This document shows, piece by piece, positions 52,951-61,352 of a stretch of 64,000 bases of DNA (positions are counted from its first letter, which is position 1; each line of letters opens with the position of its first letter). A program made the translations under genes and the position numbers. Origin of the DNA: Clostridia bacterium (lineage in GTDB: Bacteria > Bacillota_A > Clostridia > UMGS1883); NCBI GenBank assembly GCA_017467965.1, contig JAFUJZ010000030.1, positions 1-64,000 on the forward strand, read 5' to 3'. The notes below the pieces were generated by a model. It had not been told where the DNA came from. It ran no database searches and worked only from the letters and a program-made list of their open reading frames with translations.

Positions 52951-53565
52951 ATGAAAAAGTTTTTGGTATGTATGACGACACTTTTGATATTTGTAATCGG
53001 TTTATCCGGTTGCGGATGTGATAATACTGATGAAACAACCTCTCCAACAGAGGCTGTGACGGAACCAGAGGGCGAAACACTTCCCATTGAGGACGGCTTG
53101 AATCTTATTTATTCATCTGGTGCAGGTGCGTGGGAAGCACATATTTATCTTAACGCCGACGGTACATTTACAGGCGGTTATCAGGATATGAACGCAGGCG
53201 AAGGCGGAGAAGGGTACGATGCTACGGTTTATCAGAGCGAATTTAAAGGAAAATTCAAGGATATTAAAATGGTTGAGGATTACGCATTTACAATGACGCT
53301 TGAAAATGTGGAAACCGAAAAACCCGAAGGAACAGAGGCTATAGAAGAATGGAACGGACAAGTCGCGGTACGAGTTGTTAATACTGCACCGTTCGGTATT
53401 GCAGGGGGAGAGGAATTTTTATTTTATTTACCCACCGCACCTATAAGCGAACTTAGTGAAGAGTTTTTGAGCTGGAATCCGGCAAGAGGAGAGAAAACAG
53501 AAACACTCGAAAGATACGGACTTTATAATATTGTGACCGATGCAGGCTTTTTCACATATGATTAA
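52951..53565 (+). CDS. Lipoprotein, unknown
   Basis: The 204-residue protein has a lipoprotein signal ending LSGCGCDN and a Thr/Glu-rich linker (TDETTSPTEAVTEPEGETLP). The mature domain is beta-rich with alternating Gly and aromatic residues (GAGAWEAHIYLNADGTFTGGYQDMNAGEGGEGYDATVYQSEFKGKF), a shape seen in lipocalin- or NTF2-like secreted domains. Function unknown. It is the last of six closely spaced genes; a new promoter follows. Confidence 0.75.
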   Translation: MKKFLVCMTTLLIFVIGLSGCGCDNTDETTSPTEAVTEPEGETLPIEDGLNLIYSSGAGAWEAHIYLNADGTFTGGYQDMNAGEGGEGYDATVYQSEFKGKFKDIKMVEDYAFTMTLENVETEKPEGTEAIEEWNGQVAVRVVNTAPFGIAGGEEFLFYLPTAPISELSEEFLSWNPARGEKTETLERYGLYNIVTDAGFFTYD

Positions 53566-53619
53566 TGCAAAAATATTTCGAAAAATGTATAATTATTCAC
53601 TGAAACGCGCAAAAACCTA

Positions 53620-53648
53620 TTGACATTATGCGAAAAATGTGGTAAATT
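53620..53648 (+). promoter_or_regulatory. Promoter of the amino-acid ABC transporter
   Basis: TTGACA (53620-53625), 17 nt, TAAATT (53643-53648), about 50 nt before the start codon. Confidence 0.65.
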
Positions 53649-53702
53649 TGGATAAGCAAGTAATCTTGCTATATGTTTATATTTTGAAAGGAAGTAGTTA
53701 AA

Positions 53703-54506
53703 ATGAAAAAGATTTTAGCACTCGCACTTTGCCTTGTACTTGCACTTTCTTTTGCAGGTTGTGGCTGTGACAGCACAGATGCTACAGATGCAACAGAAGC
53801 AACAGGCGCAGTAGAAGAAGAAGAAGTAAAGACAGTTGGCGGCGATAACGTTCTCAAAATGGGTACAAACGCAGCATTTCCTCCCTATGAATACAAGGAA
53901 GGCGATGTAATCGTTGGTATCGATGCTGAAATCGCTGCAGCTATCGCAGAAGAACTTGGTATGGAACTTGAAATCGTTGATATGGAATTTGATTCTATCA
54001 TCACAGCAGTTGTACAGGATGCCGTTGATTTCGGTATGGCAGGTATGACAGTTACTGACGAAAGAAAAGAAAACGTTGATTTCACATACAGCTACGCTAC
54101 AGGCGTTCAGGTTGTTATCGTTCCCGAAGGCAGCTCTATCGCAACACTTGATGACCTTGCAGGCAAGAAAATCGGTACACAGATTGGTACAACCGGCTTC
54201 ATGTATGCACAGGGTGACTACGGCGAAGAAAACGTAATCGGTTACTCTAAGGGTGCTGACGCAGTTTTGGCACTTAAGGGTGGCGACGTTGACGCTGTTA
54301 TCATCGATAACGAACCCGCTAAGGCATTTGTTGCAGCTAATACAGGTCTTGTAATCCTCGATACTGAATATGCAGTTGAAGACTACGCTATCGCAGTAGC
54401 AAAGGATAACACAGCACTTCTTAATGCTATCAACGATGCACTCGTAGTACTTAAGGATGAAGGCGTAATTGATGCTATCATCGCAAAGTACATCAGCGCT
54501 GAATAA
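53703..54506 (+). CDS. Polar amino-acid ABC substrate-binding lipoprotein
   Basis: The 267-residue protein has a lipoprotein signal ending SFAGCGCDS, a Thr/Glu/Ala linker and a family 3 binding domain: LKMGTNAAFPPYEYKEGDVIVGIDAEIAAAIAEELGMELEIVDMEFDSIITAVVQDAVDFGMAGMTVTDER, then LDDLAGKKIGTQIGTTGF. Ligands of this family are polar amino acids such as Gln, Arg or cystine. It precedes a matching permease and ATPase. Codon use is biased as in the sugar operon, and two hairpins separate it from the permease, which fits higher expression of the binding protein. Confidence 0.93.
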   Translation: MKKILALALCLVLALSFAGCGCDSTDATDATEATGAVEEEEVKTVGGDNVLKMGTNAAFPPYEYKEGDVIVGIDAEIAAAIAEELGMELEIVDMEFDSIITAVVQDAVDFGMAGMTVTDERKENVDFTYSYATGVQVVIVPEGSSIATLDDLAGKKIGTQIGTTGFMYAQGDYGEENVIGYSKGADAVLALKGGDVDAVIIDNEPAKAFVAANTGLVILDTEYAVEDYAIAVAKDNTALLNAINDALVVLKDEGVIDAIIAKYISAE

Positions 54507-54521
54507 TTAAAGCTAATACAG

Positions 54522-54562
54522 TACTGCAAAAACAGGTGAGCAATCTCCTGTTTTTGCAGTAT
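54522..54562 (+). terminator. Hairpin after the binding-protein gene
   Basis: TACTGCAAAAACAGG / CCTGTTTTTGCAGTA (15 bp) with a 10-nt loop; the tail TATATTA is only weakly T-rich, so this is more likely a leaky terminator or mRNA stabiliser. Confidence 0.6.
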
Positions 54563-54574
54563 ATTAATGTATTG

Positions 54575-54618
54575 AACGGTTATTTAAGCGCCAAGGAATT
54601 GGGGTTTAAATAACCGTT
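54575..54618 (+). other. Second intergenic hairpin
   Basis: AACGGTTATTTAA / TTAAATAACCGTT (13 bp) with an inner CCAA-ggaa-TTGG hairpin; 33 nt before the permease start. Confidence 0.6.
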
Positions 54619-54651
54619 TGATATTATTAAAGATGAAAGGGTTGCAAACAA

Positions 54652-56052
54652 ATGACAAAGAAGAAAATTGCGATAATCGTTATATCGGTTCTGCTTGTTC
54701 TTGCCATTGCAGTCGGTTGCTATTTTACACTCGGACAGTCAGAGGAATTAAAGCTTAGTGTGGATGAAGCGGAAAAAATTGTAAACAGCACCTTTGACAA
54801 AATTTCGGACGACGGTACAAGACTGGAAAAGCCTGCCGAATACATTGCAGAAAAAAACAATATTGAGGTTAAAAAGGTTACATATGACAATAAGCGCATA
54901 ATCCTTGATTGCAGTATCACAACCTTAGATGCTCATGCGGCTATTTCGCCTTATTATGACAGTTTCCTTGATACAAGTCTTATTAACGAGGGGACAAAAC
55001 AGGTTAAATCGTCGTTGGATTTCCAGATAGATTTCCGCAAACCTCTTTTGGAACTGGTTAAAACAGCAGCTGTAAAAACCGTTGATACAAAAATTTATAT
55101 TTATAATGTTGACGGCGTTCCTGTTGTTTATACATCGGACGAATCTATCAATGCTGTTTTCGGTGGTATCGGTGATATTGCAACAGATATCAGAGCAAAG
55201 ACAACATATATGTCTGTTGATGAAGACGGAAACACAGTTAAAAAGGAAATTGATACTACAAACGACAATATTAGAAAAGGCTTTATCGAATGTTTGACTG
55301 TACGTCATGACCCCAACGAGCCCGACACATCCGGTCCTATTGGTCAATTTATCAATAAGCTTAAGAAGGATTTTGACCAGAATTTTATCCAGCATGACAG
55401 GTGGAAAACAATATTCAAGGGCTTGTGGATTACACTTCAGATTACTTTCTTCTCACTTATTATAGGTGTAGTTTTAGGTTTCCTTGTAGCGTTTGTAAGA
55501 TGCGCACATATTAAGAGCAAAAAGAAGGGCGTTATTCTTAATCTTATAAACTCAATCTGTCAGCTTTATCTGACAGTTATCCGCGGTACACCAGTTGTTG
55601 TACAGATTTTGATTATTCACTTTGTAATTTTGCAGCCTATGGGTATAAGCACATTTGTATCTGCTGTAGCATGCTTTGGTATTAACTCCGGTGCTTACGT
55701 TGCCGAAATCGTACGTGGCGGTATCATGAGTGTTGATCCCGGTCAGGAGGAAGCAGGTCGAAGCCTTGGCTTCAACTATGCTCAGACAATGTGGCACATT
55801 ATTATGCCCCAGGCATTTAAAACAGTATTACCCTCGCTTGCAAACGAATTTGTTGTTCTTCTTAAGGAAACATCCATTGCGTTCTATATTGGTCTTAAAG
55901 ACCTTATGTACGAGGTTAACGGTATTAGAGCGGCAACATACAGTGCGTTTATGCCACTTATTGCATCCGCTGTAATATACCTTATTTTGGTATTAACTTT
56001 CTCAAAGCTTGTTAATATCCTTGAAAGGAGATTGAGAAACAGTGAGCGATAA
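54652..56052 (+). CDS. Amino-acid ABC permease with extracytoplasmic N-terminal domain
   Basis: The 466-residue protein is twice the usual size. Residues about 5-27 form a membrane helix. Residues about 30-245 look extracytoplasmic ([60 protein letters not shown]) and match no family I know. Residues about 255-460 are a complete His/Glu/Gln-type permease ([50 protein letters not shown] loop [25 protein letters not shown]). Its end overlaps the ATPase gene by 11 nt. The reading frame is continuous, so this looks like a real fusion and not a frameshift. Confidence 0.85.
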   Translation: MTKKKIAIIVISVLLVLAIAVGCYFTLGQSEELKLSVDEAEKIVNSTFDKISDDGTRLEKPAEYIAEKNNIEVKKVTYDNKRIILDCSITTLDAHAAISPYYDSFLDTSLINEGTKQVKSSLDFQIDFRKPLLELVKTAAVKTVDTKIYIYNVDGVPVVYTSDESINAVFGGIGDIATDIRAKTTYMSVDEDGNTVKKEIDTTNDNIRKGFIECLTVRHDPNEPDTSGPIGQFINKLKKDFDQNFIQHDRWKTIFKGLWITLQITFFSLIIGVVLGFLVAFVRCAHIKSKKKGVILNLINSICQLYLTVIRGTPVVVQILIIHFVILQPMGISTFVSAVACFGINSGAYVAEIVRGGIMSVDPGQEEAGRSLGFNYAQTMWHIIMPQAFKTVLPSLANEFVVLLKETSIAFYIGLKDLMYEVNGIRAATYSAFMPLIASAVIYLILVLTFSKLVNILERRLRNSER

Positions 56053-56794
56053 TTATAACTATATTATAAGAACAGAAAATCTCTGTAAATATTACGGCGA
56101 GAAAATTCACGCTCTTGAAAATGTCTCCGCAGAAATCAAAAAGGGTGAAGTGGTTGTTGTTATCGGCCCTTCCGGCTCAGGTAAGTCAACGTTTTTACGT
56201 TCTCTTAATCTTTTGGAAGAAGCAACAAGCGGAAAGGTATTTTTTGAAGGCACCGATATTACGGATCCAAAGGTAGATATAAATGCACACCGTCAGAAAA
56301 TGGGTATGGTTTTCCAGCAGTTCAATCTTTTCCCGCATATGACAGTTCTCAGAAATCTTACACTTGCACCTATGAGCCTTAAGAAAATGAGTAAGACAGA
56401 TGCAGAAGAGCTTGCACTTAAAATGCTTGATAAGGTTGGCCTTCGTGACCGTGCAAATGCCTACCCAAGTCAGCTCTCCGGTGGACAAAAGCAGAGAGTT
56501 GCAATTGTGAGAGCCCTTTGTATGAGTCCTGATGTTATGCTCTTTGACGAGCCTACAAGTGCACTTGACCCCGAAATGGTGGGTGAAGTATTGCAGGTTA
56601 TGAAGGATTTGGCAAAGGAAGGCATGACAATGGTTTGCGTAACACACGAAATGGGCTTTGCCAAGGAAGTTGCAGACAGAGTTATTTTCATGGCAGAGGG
56701 TCAGATTGTAGAAGAGGGTACTCCCGAAGAGATTTTCACAAATCCCAAAAATCAAAAAACACAGTCTTTCCTCAAATCGGTATTGAATGTATAA
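56042..56794 (+). CDS. Polar amino-acid ABC ATPase (GlnQ-type)
   Basis: GTG 56042 lies 11 nt inside the preceding gene. The 250-residue protein has Walker [11 protein letters not shown]-loop [14 protein letters not shown], signature LSGGQKQR, Walker [14 protein letters not shown] and the switch His in [23 protein letters not shown] and the [22 protein letters not shown] ending are typical of GlnQ/HisP-type proteins. It powers the transporter formed with the fused permease and the lipoprotein at 53703. It is the only transport ATPase in the window and is not expected to serve the sugar permeases. Confidence 0.95.
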   Translation: MSDNYNYIIRTENLCKYYGEKIHALENVSAEIKKGEVVVVIGPSGSGKSTFLRSLNLLEEATSGKVFFEGTDITDPKVDINAHRQKMGMVFQQFNLFPHMTVLRNLTLAPMSLKKMSKTDAEELALKMLDKVGLRDRANAYPSQLSGGQKQRVAIVRALCMSPDVMLFDEPTSALDPEMVGEVLQVMKDLAKEGMTMVCVTHEMGFAKEVADRVIFMAEGQIVEEGTPEEIFTNPKNQKTQSFLKSVLNV

Positions 56795-56827
56795 AAAGAA
56801 GCGTGTCGTAAGACACGCTTCTTTTTT
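56793..56827. terminator. Bidirectional terminator
   Basis: AAAAAGAAGCGTGT / ACACGCTTCTTTTT with a 6-nt loop, overlapping the convergent stop at 56826. Confidence 0.93.
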
Positions 56828-58199
56828 ATCTTATGAGATTTAACACTGCTGTTGGGTCAAGATACCAGTTGCCATTTGATTTATACATGGTGATTTCAAT
56901 TTCTGTGAAGATATATTCATCCTCATCAAGCTGTTCAATGCTCAGAAGAGCTTTTGCAGCTCTTTCTGCACCTTGAAATAAAGACGCATCCACATAGACA
57001 AGCGAATCGACTGTATATTCACCTGTGGCATTTGCAAACTGTGCTGCAAGTCTTTTTTTCATGAGCGATATTTCGGTATTATACTGGGCAGATGTTTTGC
57101 CCTTGAAAATCGTGTTATAATCCTGTGTGCTCAAAAGTTTCACCATATCGGAGGGCTTAGCATTGACCGATGATTTGACATATTTGTCGACAAGATTAAG
57201 TATAAGGGTGGAGTCTGTGTTTTCACCGGACTGAATAGGCACTTTTGCCTCGTTATCCTTGTGAGGAACCTCGGGAAACCCGATGTTTGGGAAAGAAAAG
57301 TCATCGGGGTATTGGAGATGAGTTGTTATGGAATATTTTTCATCAAACACAAGATTATTATAGGAAAGAAGTGCTGTAAATTTCATAGAAAGCTCTGTAA
57401 TATAGCCGCCCTGAATAGTGGTGGTTATATATAACATTGAAAAATCTGCCGATGAGCCATGCTTGTTCAGAATATTCTGAACAGAAGATTTAGCGATCTT
57501 GTCGGGGGAAACCGCCAAAAAGTATTTGCCATTACCTAAATATGACATACACGAGGTGTAATCGTCGGGCAAAAACGCCGAAAGCGTAAATCCTGATGTG
57601 GAATACGGTTCGGTTACCGCGTTTGACGAAGAGGCAATAAGCTTTCCGTTATAGCTTAAGGTACCGTCTGATGCAACAAGCACCTTAAGCGCCGGGTGGT
57701 TTTCGGTGTTTGAAACAGCATCGGCAAAATAGCTCATTGCATCAACCGAAGGTGTAGTTGTGAGAATTGCGGTTTTTGATACGTTATCCCATGTGACGGT
57801 TTTGCCGAAAAGCTGACCTATGGCACGAATGGGCAAAAACGTGGTAGAATCCTGAAGACGGGGGAAAACCCTTGTGCCATTAGCGTCAAGACAAACAAAT
57901 TCCTCTCCATCAACATATATGTTGATGTTTTCAGAAAGTACAGGTGAGCCGCCCTTTTCGCCTATATATACGGTTTTGGTTTCCTGCTCCCAGTTAATTG
58001 TTTTTTCAAAGGCTTCACCTATGGCTCTTACGGGAACGTAGGTTGTGCCCTCATATACGAAAGGCGATACCACCGTACCATTTGCATCACGGCATATGAG
58101 CTCTTCGCCGTCTATTACAATATTGCATTGTGCGTTTGCAACAACGGGAAAGAGGAAAAGTAAAATTGTTACAAAAAATGATTTAAAAAACTTATCCAT
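56826..58199 (-). CDS. Secreted protein with two stalk (copper amine oxidase N-like) repeats
   Basis: The 457-residue protein has a signal peptide (FFVTILLFLFPVVANA) and two stalk repeats: TYVPVRAIGEAFEKTINWEQETKTVYI and TFLPIRAIGQLFGKTVTWDNVSKTAIL (about residues 25-155). The rest (about 160-457) is alpha/beta with no family I recognise, ending in an NTF2-like domain (KYVKSSVNAKPSDMVKLLSTQDYN ... FTEIEITMYKSNGNWYLD), parallel to the truncated protein at the window start. It is not a copper amine oxidase, since the catalytic domain is absent. Probably surface-attached, role unknown. Confidence 0.82.
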   Translation of the reverse strand: MDKFFKSFFVTILLFLFPVVANAQCNIVIDGEELICRDANGTVVSPFVYEGTTYVPVRAIGEAFEKTINWEQETKTVYIGEKGGSPVLSENINIYVDGEEFVCLDANGTRVFPRLQDSTTFLPIRAIGQLFGKTVTWDNVSKTAILTTTPSVDAMSYFADAVSNTENHPALKVLVASDGTLSYNGKLIASSSNAVTEPYSTSGFTLSAFLPDDYTSCMSYLGNGKYFLAVSPDKIAKSSVQNILNKHGSSADFSMLYITTTIQGGYITELSMKFTALLSYNNLVFDEKYSITTHLQYPDDFSFPNIGFPEVPHKDNEAKVPIQSGENTDSTLILNLVDKYVKSSVNAKPSDMVKLLSTQDYNTIFKGKTSAQYNTEISLMKKRLAAQFANATGEYTVDSLVYVDASLFQGAERAAKALLSIEQLDEDEYIFTEIEITMYKSNGNWYLDPTAVLNLIR

Positions 58200-58316
58200 A
58201 TTCTTACTCCGATATTAATATTTTTTAACAATTGTGAATATATTAAACCGTAAAAAAAGAAGAAAAACCTAAAACAAGCCATTCGTTTTCATTCAAAAAA
58301 CGACATACTTTTACAT

Positions 58317-58345
58317 ATTATATCATATATCCGGGCTCATTGCAA
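58317..58345 (-). promoter_or_regulatory. Promoter of the stalk-domain protein
   Basis: Minus strand TTGCAA (58340-58345), 17 nt, TATAAT (58317-58322); the leader of about 110 nt shows no obvious structure. Confidence 0.7.
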
Positions 58346-58462
58346 TCGCCAATTGGGCACAAAAACGGGTCAAAATATGTGTACAGGGCTACTATTTGGC
58401 ATTAAAAAATGTTAAAAAATTAAACAAATGTTACAAAATTATCACAAAAGTGCGAAAAAGTA

Positions 58463-58491
58463 TTGACAAACCAAAAAAAAATACGTATAAT
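58463..58491 (+). promoter_or_regulatory. Consensus sigma-A promoter of the 3D-domain protein
   Basis: TTGACA (58463-58468), 17 nt, TATAAT (58486-58491); both hexamers match the consensus exactly. Start site near 58498. Confidence 0.88.
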
Positions 58492-58497
58492 GCTGAT

Positions 58498-58601
58498 GCA
58501 GTCAAAGTCAGCCATTGCGAGGAACTTAAAAAAGTTCGGCAGCTAAATAAAGGCACCCTGCGGCAAAGACCCTTGCAGTATGCCGGAAATGAGGTTAGAT
58601 T
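58498..58601 (+). ncRNA. Structured 5' leader, candidate riboswitch
   Basis: The 104-nt leader contains GAACTT-aaaa-AAGTTC, then GGCAGCTAA, then a long arm GGCA...TGCC enclosing CTGC...GCAG, ending close to the GAGGT ribosome binding site at 58591. GAGGAAC and CGGCAGCTAA resemble pieces of the c-di-AMP (ydaO) riboswitch, and genes for 3D/Rpf-type wall proteins are known ydaO targets, but the full consensus is not obvious to me. There is no terminator T-run, so any control would act on translation. Confidence 0.45.
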
Positions 58602-59579
58602 ATGAAAGGTATTATGAATAAGAGTACAGCGTCGAAAAGAAGAGTAGCGGCATTTGTTCTTGTAGCAATTATGCTTGTAAGTATTTTCAGCGCTGCAGTT
58701 GAAAAGGATTTCACAATCATCACACTTAACTATGACGGTGTTGAGTTCAGTTATGCAACAGATGCAGAAACAGTTGGTGAATTCTTTGAAAAGGAAAATA
58801 TCTCCGTTAAGGACAATGACTACGTAAGCCATAATAAGACAGATTCTATCGAGTATGGCATGAAAATTTATGTAAGTGTTGCAAAGTATATCACAGTATA
58901 CGATGAAGACGCAACATACGGTGCTATTACATTTATGACAACAGTTGAAGACGTTTTAAGAGACTTTGGCTCTCCTTTGTCTGATGCTGATGGCTGTTTC
59001 CCCGTAAGAGAGGAAAGAGTATATGACGGTAGTGTTATTTATGTAACAAGAGCAAACAAGGTTATTTTTGAGAGATTCGGCACTCAGCTTGAATATGACA
59101 CACACAGTGAAACAGTTGGCGACTTCCTCAATGAGCTTGGCGTAACTTATGACATGGCAGAAGAAAAGGTTGTTCCCTCTGAGGACACTATTCTTACAGA
59201 CAACATGACAGTAGTAATCAAGAATAAGACAGATGCAATGTCTCCTCTTGATTTTGGCATTGATCTTTCTACTGCGCGTGTAATTACATGTACTGCAACA
59301 GCATACACACCCTCTGCTGATGAATGCGGAAAAGATGACGGCATTACAGCAACAGGTGCAAAGTGTGAAGTTGGTGTTGTAGCAGTTGACCCCAAGGTTA
59401 TTCCTTTGGGCACAAAGCTTTACATCGAAACAGTTGACGGTAGCTTTGTATACGGCTACTGCTCCGCTCAGGACACAGGCGGTGCAATAAAGGGTAACAA
59501 GGTTGACCTTGCAATGAATACAAAGAGCGAATGCTTCCAGTTCGGAAGAAGACAGGTAAAGGTTTACATTTTATCTTAA
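58602..59579 (+). CDS. YabE-like protein with DUF348 repeats and 3D domain
   Basis: The 325-residue protein has an N-terminal signal or anchor helix (VAAFVLVAIMLVSIFSAAVE), DUF348-type repeats (FSYATDAETVGEFFEKENISVKDNDYV; FMTTVEDVLRDFGSPLSDAD; YDTHSETVGDFLNELGVTYD) and a C-terminal 3D domain (TCTATAYTPSADECGKDDGITATGAKCEVGVVAVDPKVIPLGTKLYIE ... CSAQDTGGAIKGNKVDLAM) with its conserved Asp residues. 3D domains are found in wall-lytic transglycosylase-like proteins such as YabE and YocH. It lies just before ksgA, as yabE does in Bacillus (there with rnmV between). A strong promoter and structured leader precede it. Confidence 0.9.
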   Translation: MKGIMNKSTASKRRVAAFVLVAIMLVSIFSAAVEKDFTIITLNYDGVEFSYATDAETVGEFFEKENISVKDNDYVSHNKTDSIEYGMKIYVSVAKYITVYDEDATYGAITFMTTVEDVLRDFGSPLSDADGCFPVREERVYDGSVIYVTRANKVIFERFGTQLEYDTHSETVGDFLNELGVTYDMAEEKVVPSEDTILTDNMTVVIKNKTDAMSPLDFGIDLSTARVITCTATAYTPSADECGKDDGITATGAKCEVGVVAVDPKVIPLGTKLYIETVDGSFVYGYCSAQDTGGAIKGNKVDLAMNTKSECFQFGRRQVKVYILS

Positions 59580-59583
59580 ATAT

Positions 59584-59612
59584 AAAAATCCCGGGTTTTT
59601 CCCGGGATTTTT
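59584..59612 (+). terminator. Rho-independent terminator
   Basis: AAAAATCCCGGG / CCCGGGATTTTT with a T5 loop. Confidence 0.9.
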
Positions 59613-59664
59613 CTTTACTTTTTATGATCAAGACGTTAAAATGTAAATAAGTGAGGTGCGTATA

Positions 59665-60525
59665 ATGCTTGATTTAACTAATATTGAAGTAATAAAATAT
59701 CTTTGTAATAAATACGGATTTAAGTTTTCAAAGGATATGGGACAGAACTTTCTGACCGACAGCACAGTTATTGATGTGATTTCTGCTTCTGCGGCAGAGG
59801 ATGTTTCGGGCGTTATTGAGATAGGCCCCGGTTTTGGCTGTCTTACGGCAGCACTGGGACAAAGGTGCAAAAAGGTTGTGTCTATTGAGCTTGACAGGAG
59901 GCTTGAAAACGTATTGCACGAGACCCTTGCAGGGTTTGATAATATCCGTCTCCACTGGGAAGACTGCATGAAGGCAGATATCAAAAAAATTATTGAAGAG
60001 GAGTTTGACGGCAGGGTATCTGTGGCGGCAAATCTGCCGTATTATATAACAACTCCTATTGTGATGAAGCTTCTTGAAGGCAATTACGGATTTAAGAAGA
60101 TTATTATCATGGTACAAAAAGAGGTAGCAGAACGTTTTTGTGCTACTCCTGGCGGAAAAGAATACGGCGCAGTTACACTGGGCGTTCAGTACCGTGCCGA
60201 TGCCCGTGTGATATGCGAGGTAGGCAAGGAAAAGTTTATTCCCTCGCCCAAGGTTGACAGTGCGGTTATCGAAATGACCCTGCTTGATGAACCTAAGGTA
60301 AAGCCAAAGAGCGAAAAACTGTTTTTCAGCCTTATCAAAGCGGCATTTGCACAAAGGCGTAAGACCCTTGTAAATTCCCTCAGCAATGCAGGCTGTTTTG
60401 GAAGCAAAGAAGATGTTGCTAAAGCTGTTGAAGAAATCGGTAAGGACGTAAATATACGCGGCGAAAAATTGTCTATAGAGGATTTTTGCCGTTTAGCCGA
60501 TGTGCTGTTCGACAAAAAGGCATAA
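59665..60525 (+). CDS. ksgA: 16S rRNA (adenine1518-N6/adenine1519-N6)-dimethyltransferase
   Basis: ATG 59665 is 7 nt after GAGGTG; GTG 59656 overlaps that site. The 286-residue protein has the KsgA motifs: FSKDMGQNFLTDSTVI, the SAM site VIEIGPGFGCLTAAL with VVSIELDRRLENVL, catalytic NLPYYITTPIVMKLL, MVQKEVAERF and FIPSPKVDSAVI. It dimethylates two adenines near the 3' end of 16S rRNA during 30S maturation. Its last 33 bases overlap, tail to tail, the gene on the other strand. Confidence 0.97.
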   Translation: MLDLTNIEVIKYLCNKYGFKFSKDMGQNFLTDSTVIDVISASAAEDVSGVIEIGPGFGCLTAALGQRCKKVVSIELDRRLENVLHETLAGFDNIRLHWEDCMKADIKKIIEEEFDGRVSVAANLPYYITTPIVMKLLEGNYGFKKIIIMVQKEVAERFCATPGGKEYGAVTLGVQYRADARVICEVGKEKFIPSPKVDSAVIEMTLLDEPKVKPKSEKLFFSLIKAAFAQRRKTLVNSLSNAGCFGSKEDVAKAVEEIGKDVNIRGEKLSIEDFCRLADVLFDKKA

Positions 60526-60867
60526 ATAAGCTATAGGTATACACAAAAGTGACCATAAAATCGTATAAGGCAGGCATATCTGACCTAAAACGTTAAAGGG
60601 TGCATCTGAATAGTTCCATACGTTCCAGTCAAGGAGCAGATTGACTATACAGCCTGTCACAAATTCCATAACGGTTATGATTGCTCCGCCCGTGAGAGCC
60701 TTGACGATAATGGGCACATCGTGCATAAGCGGAAAAATCGAGAACAGAGAGTAAAAGCACAAACCGCCTAAGACAAACATTGTCCAGTGGCTGTAGCCTC
60801 TCCAGAGGATTTCTATTAAGAAATAGCCTGTTCCGCCTATAGTAAATAAAGTAAAAAATCTGAGCAT
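60493..60867 (-). CDS. Putative ABC-transporter type IV (CmpB) family membrane protein
   Basis: Start ATG is complementary to 60865-60867, with CGGAGG upstream; this gives 124 residues. Four membrane helices carry the family pattern: GYFLIEILWRGYSHWTMFVLGGLCFY, then EFVTGCIVNLLLDWNVWNYSDAPFNVLGQICLPYTILW. Despite the Pfam name (PF06541), members have no shown transport function. It overlaps the end of ksgA by 33 nt in convergent orientation. Confidence 0.85.
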   Translation of the reverse strand: MLRFFTLFTIGGTGYFLIEILWRGYSHWTMFVLGGLCFYSLFSIFPLMHDVPIIVKALTGGAIITVMEFVTGCIVNLLLDWNVWNYSDAPFNVLGQICLPYTILWSLLCIPIAYLCLFVEQHIG

Positions 60868-60916
60868 GATAACCTCCGGGTATTTAATCATGCTTAGTAT
60901 TGTCAAAAACACCAAT

Positions 60917-60950
60917 AAAAAAGCTCGGAATTTTTTTCCGAGCTTTTTTG
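60917..60950. terminator. Terminator-like hairpin in a divergent intergenic region
   Basis: AAAAAAGCTCGGAA / TTCCGAGCTTTTTT, loop T5. It lies upstream of both flanking genes (60867 minus, 61034 plus), so it has no obvious gene to terminate. Confidence 0.7.
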
Positions 60951-61033
60951 CAGTTTGAATGAAATAATGCTTTATTTATTTTGTTTTTTGTGTTACAATA
61001 ACTTTAGGTATATATAGATGAAAGGTGATTTGG

Positions 61034-61330
61034 ATGATAAAGCATATTGTTATGTGGAAATATAAGGAAGAATTGTCCGTCGAAGAGCGTGACGAGCTGT
61101 TTTGTCAGCTTAAAAAAGCAGCTGATAACATGAATGGAAATATAAAGGGACTTGTTAAGGCTGAGCTTATCAAGAATGTTAATCCTGCCGAAAAGTTTGA
61201 CCTTGCTCTTTACTGTGAGCTGGAAACACTTGAGGATGTTATTGCATATCAGGATGACAGTGTTCACATTGCGTTTAAAAACATCATAACGGGTAAAGTT
61301 TTTGACAGAGTATGTATTGATGGTGAATGA
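61034..61330 (+). CDS. Dabb (stress-responsive A/B barrel) domain protein
   Basis: ATG 61034 is 6 nt after AAGGTG, giving 98 residues. The sequence MIKHIVMWKYKEELSVEERDELFCQLKKAADNMNGNIKGLVKAELIKN and the later YQDDSVHIAFKNII show the dimeric Dabb ferredoxin-like barrel (His-rich lead strand, HxxF near the end). Function in bacteria is mostly unknown. It is followed after 22 nt by a BIG2 lipoprotein gene. Confidence 0.9.
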   Translation: MIKHIVMWKYKEELSVEERDELFCQLKKAADNMNGNIKGLVKAELIKNVNPAEKFDLALYCELETLEDVIAYQDDSVHIAFKNIITGKVFDRVCIDGE

Positions 61331-61352
61331 GTTTTTGAAAGGGATGATTTTA

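Noticed and set aside
56826..58199. Copper amine oxidase enzyme
   Set aside because: Only the small N-terminal stalk repeats are present; there is no catalytic domain or topaquinone motif.
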